In this document: positions 59,907-64,000 of the stretch, in pieces
How the letters are laid out: each line of letters starts with the position of its first letter
Numbering within the stretch: position 1 is the first letter of the stretch
From: Triangularia verruculosa
Lineage: Eukaryota; Ascomycota; Sordariomycetes; Sordariales; Podosporaceae
Direction of reading: 5' to 3'
NCBI GenBank assembly: GCA_033296885.1
Contig: MU863885.1
Coordinates: 248,001 to 312,000 of the forward strand
DNA: 64,000 bases
The notes under the pieces: generated by a model
What the model was told of the DNA's origin: nothing
The model's database searches: none
What the model saw: the letters and a program-made list of their open reading frames with translations, nothing else
Translations under genes and position numbers: made by a program

Positions 59907-61953
59907 ATGTCGCGGCTTGCGGGCAGAATGCCCAAGCTGGCGACAGCTCCCGGTGCTCGACCATCCCTCCCCTCTATGCGCTCCAGCAATGGTAGCTCAC
60001 CATTACAATTCCGTCGTCTCGAGTCAACACAGCGCTTCGGCCCACCTCCCTCTTCTACTCCCGAGTCAAAACCAGCCAAAAAGCCCTCCAGCGGGCCCTC
60101 CTTCAAGGGCCAACTCACACAGTCCATCACCAAGCGCATCCAGCGCGAAAGAGATGACCTCAAGCGCCTGTCTCATATGCGGCCCCAGAACAGCGTGGGG
60201 AGGATGATGGGCATGACATTTGGTACCTTTCTCTCGCCATTCACATCTGCTTACGCCCCTGCTTACAATGAAGTCAAGTCCTGTTCACCGTCGGCGCCAT
60301 CTCCTACTGGTGCGGCCTCAAATACCCCAAAGAAGCCGACCCAGCCTCCACCCTCCCCCTCGCCGCGACGAAGCCCCCCAAGCACAACCTCAACCCTGCC
60401 CACCTGGAAGCCGCCTGGTCAGACTTTGTCGCCATCGTCGGAAAAGAAAACGTTTCCACCGCCGAGGACGTAATCAGCCAGCATGCCACATCGGAATGGT
60501 CCACCCACCGCGCCAGCGACGATCAGCGACCCTTTTGCGTTGTCTACCCCGCCACAACAGAAGAAGTGTCCGAGCTGATGAAGATGTGCCATTACAGACG
60601 GATCCCTGTCGTCGGGTACAGCGGCGGGACGAGCTTGGAAGGACACTATACGCCGACGAGGCCAGGGATTTGCATCGACTTCTCCCGGATGAACAAGGTG
60701 TTGAGCCTGCACAAGGACGATTTGGACGTGGTGGTGCAACCGGGCGTGGGGTGGGAGGATCTGAACGAGATGCTGGCGGAGCAGAACCTCTTTTTCCCGC
60801 CTGATCCGGGTCCGGGGGCGCAGATTGGCGGGATGATCGGGACCGGGTGCAGCGGGACGAATGCGTATCGGTACGGGACAATGAGGGAGTGGGTTCTGAG
60901 CTTGACGGTTGTGATGGCAGACGGCACCGTGATCAAGACGAGACAAAGACCAAGGAAGAGCTCGGCAGGGTACGATTTGACTAGGCTGTTTATCGGAAGC
61001 GAGGGGACCTTGGGGTTGGTGACAGAGGCCACGCTAAAGGTTACCGTGAAACCTGTCAGTGAGAGCGTTGCGGTGGCTTCGTTTGGGTCCATCAGAGAAG
61101 CCGCGAACTGCGTGGCCAAGGTCGTTGGAGAGGGTGTTCCTGTTGCCGCGGTGGAGATTCTCGATGATGACCAGATGAAGTTTATCAACCAGGCTGGTGC
61201 TACTTCCAGGAGGTGGAAGGAGGCGCCGACCATCTTCTTCAAGTTCACGGGCACTCCGTCCGGTGTGAAGGAGCAGGTGGCTATCGTGCAAAAGATTACC
61301 AAGGGCGCCGGCGGCAAATCGTTTGACTTTGCCAGGGACGAGACGGAGCAGGTTGAACTTTGGAGCGCGAGAAAGGAGGCGCTCTGGAGCACAATGGCGG
61401 TGAAGAAGCCCGGAGACCGTGTGTGGACGGGAGATGTGGCTGTTCCGATGAGCAGGCTGCCGGATATTATTGACCAGACCAAGCAGGATCTGGGCAGGTC
61501 CGGGTTGAAGAGCTCGATTGTGGGGCATGTTGGTGATGGCAACTTCCATATCATCCTCTTGTACTCGGATGCGGAGCGGAAGCTGGCCGAGGAGTGTGTT
61601 CACCGCATGGTGAAGAGGGCCGTGGAGATGGAGGGGACTGTTACTGTGAGTGGCCCCTTCCCCGCCCTGATCTACTGAGGAGTGGGAAACTGACAGCTGC
61701 GTAACAGGGTGAGCATGGTGTTGGTCTCGTCAAGAGAGATTATCTCCCTCACGAGCTGGGAGAGAGCACAGTTGATGCTATGAGAAAGGTATTTGCCCGC
61801 CCCCTTTGGTCAACCCAATTTTTGGTGTGTTGGATCATGACTAACATGGTCAAAAAATAGATCAAGGCCGCTTTTGACCCTCTCTGCCTTCTCAACTGCG
61901 ACAAAGTCGTCCGCGTCGAGAAGCCAGCAAGAGGTGAGGTGTCCGAGTGGTGA
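59907..61953 (+). CDS. DLD1: D-lactate dehydrogenase (cytochrome), mitochondrial FAD enzyme
   Basis: Four exons, 59907-60222, 60279-61645, 61708-61788 and 61861-61953 (introns of 56, 62 and 72 bp), encode 618 residues. The first ~60 residues are Arg/Ser-rich with few acids, a mitochondrial targeting profile, followed by a membrane-anchor-like FTVGAISYWCGL. The FAD-binding-4 fold follows: PFCVVYPATTEEVSELMKMC, VVGYSGGTSLEGHY, VVVQPGVGWEDLNEML, PPDPGPGAQIGGMIGTGCSG, LFIGSEGTLGLVTEATLKV. The C-terminal oxidase domain has VGHVGDGNFHIILLY and, across the last introns, GEHGVGLVKRDYL and AAFDPLCLLNCDKV. It oxidises D-lactate to pyruvate and passes electrons to cytochrome c, likely at the inner membrane, and also serves methylglyoxal detoxification. 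ATG 59907 (AAACCATGT) is the first in-frame start. Confidence 0.95.
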
Positions 61954-62833
61954 TGTAATCTCAAGGAAGAAAAAATGACAAAACAGATGTAACAATATTA
62001 TATGGCATATTCAAACAAGTTCTTGAATATCTGTAAAGATATTACCAGCCGGTACGCGGTACCCACCAGTGGCCGATCTTGCTGTCTTGATCCCTCATCA
62101 TCATCGTGTTAAACGAAGGGGTTGCTGTTGTCCTCGATCAAGAATGTGTCTTTTCTGAAAATCCGTTTTTCTTGTTGCTAGGTCCAATTACAAACATTGA
62201 AGAATCTCAAAAGGAATAGAAAAAGACGCCAGATCCCCTACCCCTCCCTCATTCTCACACTTGACACTGAAACTGATCAGACAAGTGGACCGTTCCATAC
62301 CCCGTGACATATATAGCCCAGCAATCACAGGACAAGATGAGAAAAGAAGACCAATGAGGATGATGATTTTAAAACGATATAAAATGAAAATGGGATATCT
62401 CTCTGTGTTGATATGTGTTGTATGCGCGTGTGTGTGCATAGGTATCTTCCAAGTCTTGCTCCCACTCTTCCAGAACCAGCCTATCATCCGAGATAAGACA
62501 AGACTCTCTTCTTTCTTTTCCCCTTCTCCTTCCTCTCAAATTCATAAAATGGTCGTTAGTTCTGGCCCCCTCTTTTCTCCCCTGTCTCCCCCATTCCTTC
62601 ATCTGCGGGGGTAGAGGGTAAAAGGAGAATCACAGAACATCAAAAAAAATGGTAAAATAAAAGAAGACAAAATAAATGCTCGCTTCGCTTCATCCGATAC
62701 ACTCTTTCTTCTTCTTCTCCTCTCTATTTCCAACCAAATATGGATCAACCGTTTTCATCGGTCTTTATAGAATGAAGCACACAAAACAAAAAAAATTCAA
62801 CTCCCAACCAAAAAAAAAAAAAAAACCAGCCCA
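61954..62833. other. Convergent intergenic region DLD / UPF0658 gene
   Basis: About 880 bp between two facing genes, A/T-rich with a poly-A run near 62809-62825. It is expected to be the two 3' UTRs. No further gene is seen. Confidence 0.5.
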
Positions 62834-64000
62834 TTAGTCAATCGTCATTCGACTTGTTAGTGGTGGCTTCTGATCATTCATTTGGTACGAGTTGGCGTCC
62901 TCCTTCTCGGGATCCGAGTACCTTGGCTTGAGCAGGTGGTCTTTGAGCCCGGCGCCAAAGTTGCTCATGCAGACGAAACCGTTGATGATGGTTAGGATAA
63001 TGAGGAGAATGGTTAGAACAGCAAAGGCTGTTAGCGACTTCTGGACAGCTTCGTAGTCTTGTTTGTGGCCGGGCTGGTAGATGCGGACGAGCTTGAAGAA
63101 GAAGTAGGAGAGCGCGCCAAAGTACAGGACGATGGTCAACGTTACACCGATTTTGTTCTCGCGCTGGGTGAAGAAGGCAGCGCAAAGCAGGATGGCGATA
63201 GTGATGGGGACTGCCGCTACTTGCAGGCCGAGCTCAAACGTCTTCATGTTGTTGACGACGACTAGGAACTGCACAGTAAAGCCCAAAAAGAAGAAAAAGT
63301 CAAACTTTAAGAGGGCGATGTAGATCTGGATGATCGATATTAGCAACTTTGCGACACGTTAATCACTTGCAAGTCGAGATATCAACCTACCTGGTAATGA
63401 AGGAAACGCTTCTTCATGCGGTAATCGGCACCGATTTGCTTCAGGATGTCCCAGGCGAACTCGCGGTATAGCTGATAGGCGATACAGGACATGGCTACTG
63501 TGACCACGCCCACGATTGCTGGGACAGCAATCAAAAACGGCTTCGCCAAAGCCCACACGTTGTTCTTATCACCCTGACCGTCCTTTAGAGCCAGAAACTC
63601 CCCCAGCAGAAAAAGAGATTTTTCAATCTGCTCAATCTGAAGAATGGTATAGACGAAAAGTGCGAGATTGGCGATGCACAGCCCAATAATCTGAATCGTG
63701 TTCTTCATCCGCAGTGCGTCCCACGTCAAGATCAGCACGTAAAGGAATCCGAATATGAAGAGCGCCAGGAAGGTCGGAATCGTGCGATATCGCGATTGTA
63801 ACATTCGCCGCTTGTCCTCATCTTCGATATCGCTTTCTTGAAAGGCAAGGCCGAACTGAAACCTCGCGAACACATAGCTGAAGTCGAAGCGTTAGTGAAA
63901 CCATATCAAAAGCCCCGTCGCTGATAGCAGTCAGGTGGACACATACGATTCAAAAGCTACACAGATGACGGCCTGTAGGCAGACGACGAAGAAGAAGAGC
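62834..64000 (-). CDS. UPF0658 Golgi apparatus membrane protein (5' end outside window)
   Basis: Three exons are visible on the minus strand: 64000-63947 (continuing beyond the window), 63877-63391 and 63325-62834 (introns of 69 and 65 bp), about 343 codons. The spliced product reads FFFVVCLQAVICVAFESYVF, then ARFQFGLAFQESDIEDEDKR and several hydrophobic segments (TFLALFIFGFLYVLIL, IQIIGLCIANLALFVYTILQ, AVPAIVGVVTVAMSCIAYQL). Next come the conserved cytosolic YREFAWDILKQIGADYRMKK and RFLHYQ joined to IYIALLKFDFFFFLGFTVQF, two or three more membrane segments and a polar tail (KPRYSDPEKEDANSYQMND). This matches the fungal UPF0658 family, described as Golgi multi-pass membrane proteins of unknown function in fission yeast. 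The first membrane segment and start codon are not in the window. Confidence 0.88.

Noticed and set aside
1..64000. CRISPR arrays, bacterial operons or viral insertions
   Set aside because: No regularly spaced direct repeats and no viral-type proteins were seen, and the intron-bearing genes show a fungal nuclear genome.

Overview
The window is nuclear DNA of a filamentous ascomycete, most likely a sordariomycete and probably from the Sordariales. Three things support this: a White Collar-2 light and clock factor with a PAS domain and a GATA finger; genes split by 51-90 bp spliceosomal introns with GT..AG ends and CTNAC-like branch sites; and fungus-restricted families (Kin4 kinase, Gwt1, UPF0658, Clr5, Clampless-1). 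I cannot name the species. There are no operons, insertion sequences or CRISPR arrays.

Layout. 1-29 kb is gene-dense. In order it holds the 3' end of a low-complexity nuclear-type protein (+, possibly PP4 regulatory subunit 2), a Clr5/AT-hook chromatin-type protein (+), the exon-junction protein Y14/RBM8A (+), RAD50 (-), WC-2 (+), a Kin4-type kinase (-), GWT1 (-), a Clampless-1-like protein (+) and a P-loop kinase-like protein (+). RBM8A/RAD50 and WC-2/KIN4 face each other tail to tail. RAD50/WC-2 and GWT1/Clp1-like are divergent and share intergenic promoters. From 29 to 53 kb the only gene I can support is a GT2-family polysaccharide synthase-like glycosyltransferase (39.9-41.5 kb, -). The rest is gene-poor, with homopolymer G/C runs, G-quadruplex-type clusters and repeated TAGGTA/TACCTA words. 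From 53.5 kb to the end it is gene-dense again: a fungal protein of unknown function (+), an amidase (+), mitochondrial D-lactate dehydrogenase (+) and a UPF0658 Golgi membrane protein (-, cut by the window end). A possible Pol III element lies between the amidase and DLD genes.

The genes are mostly unrelated housekeeping and regulatory genes and do not form a biosynthetic cluster. Two neighbouring functional themes can be seen. One is cell surface: Gwt1 for GPI anchors and the GT2 synthase for wall or extracellular glycan. The other is nuclear and chromosome function: RAD50, Y14, WC-2, Clr5/AT-hook and possibly PP4R2. Exon joins were worked out by eye from splice signals, reading phase and continuity of conserved motifs. 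Total coding lengths are multiples of three for all complete spliced models.
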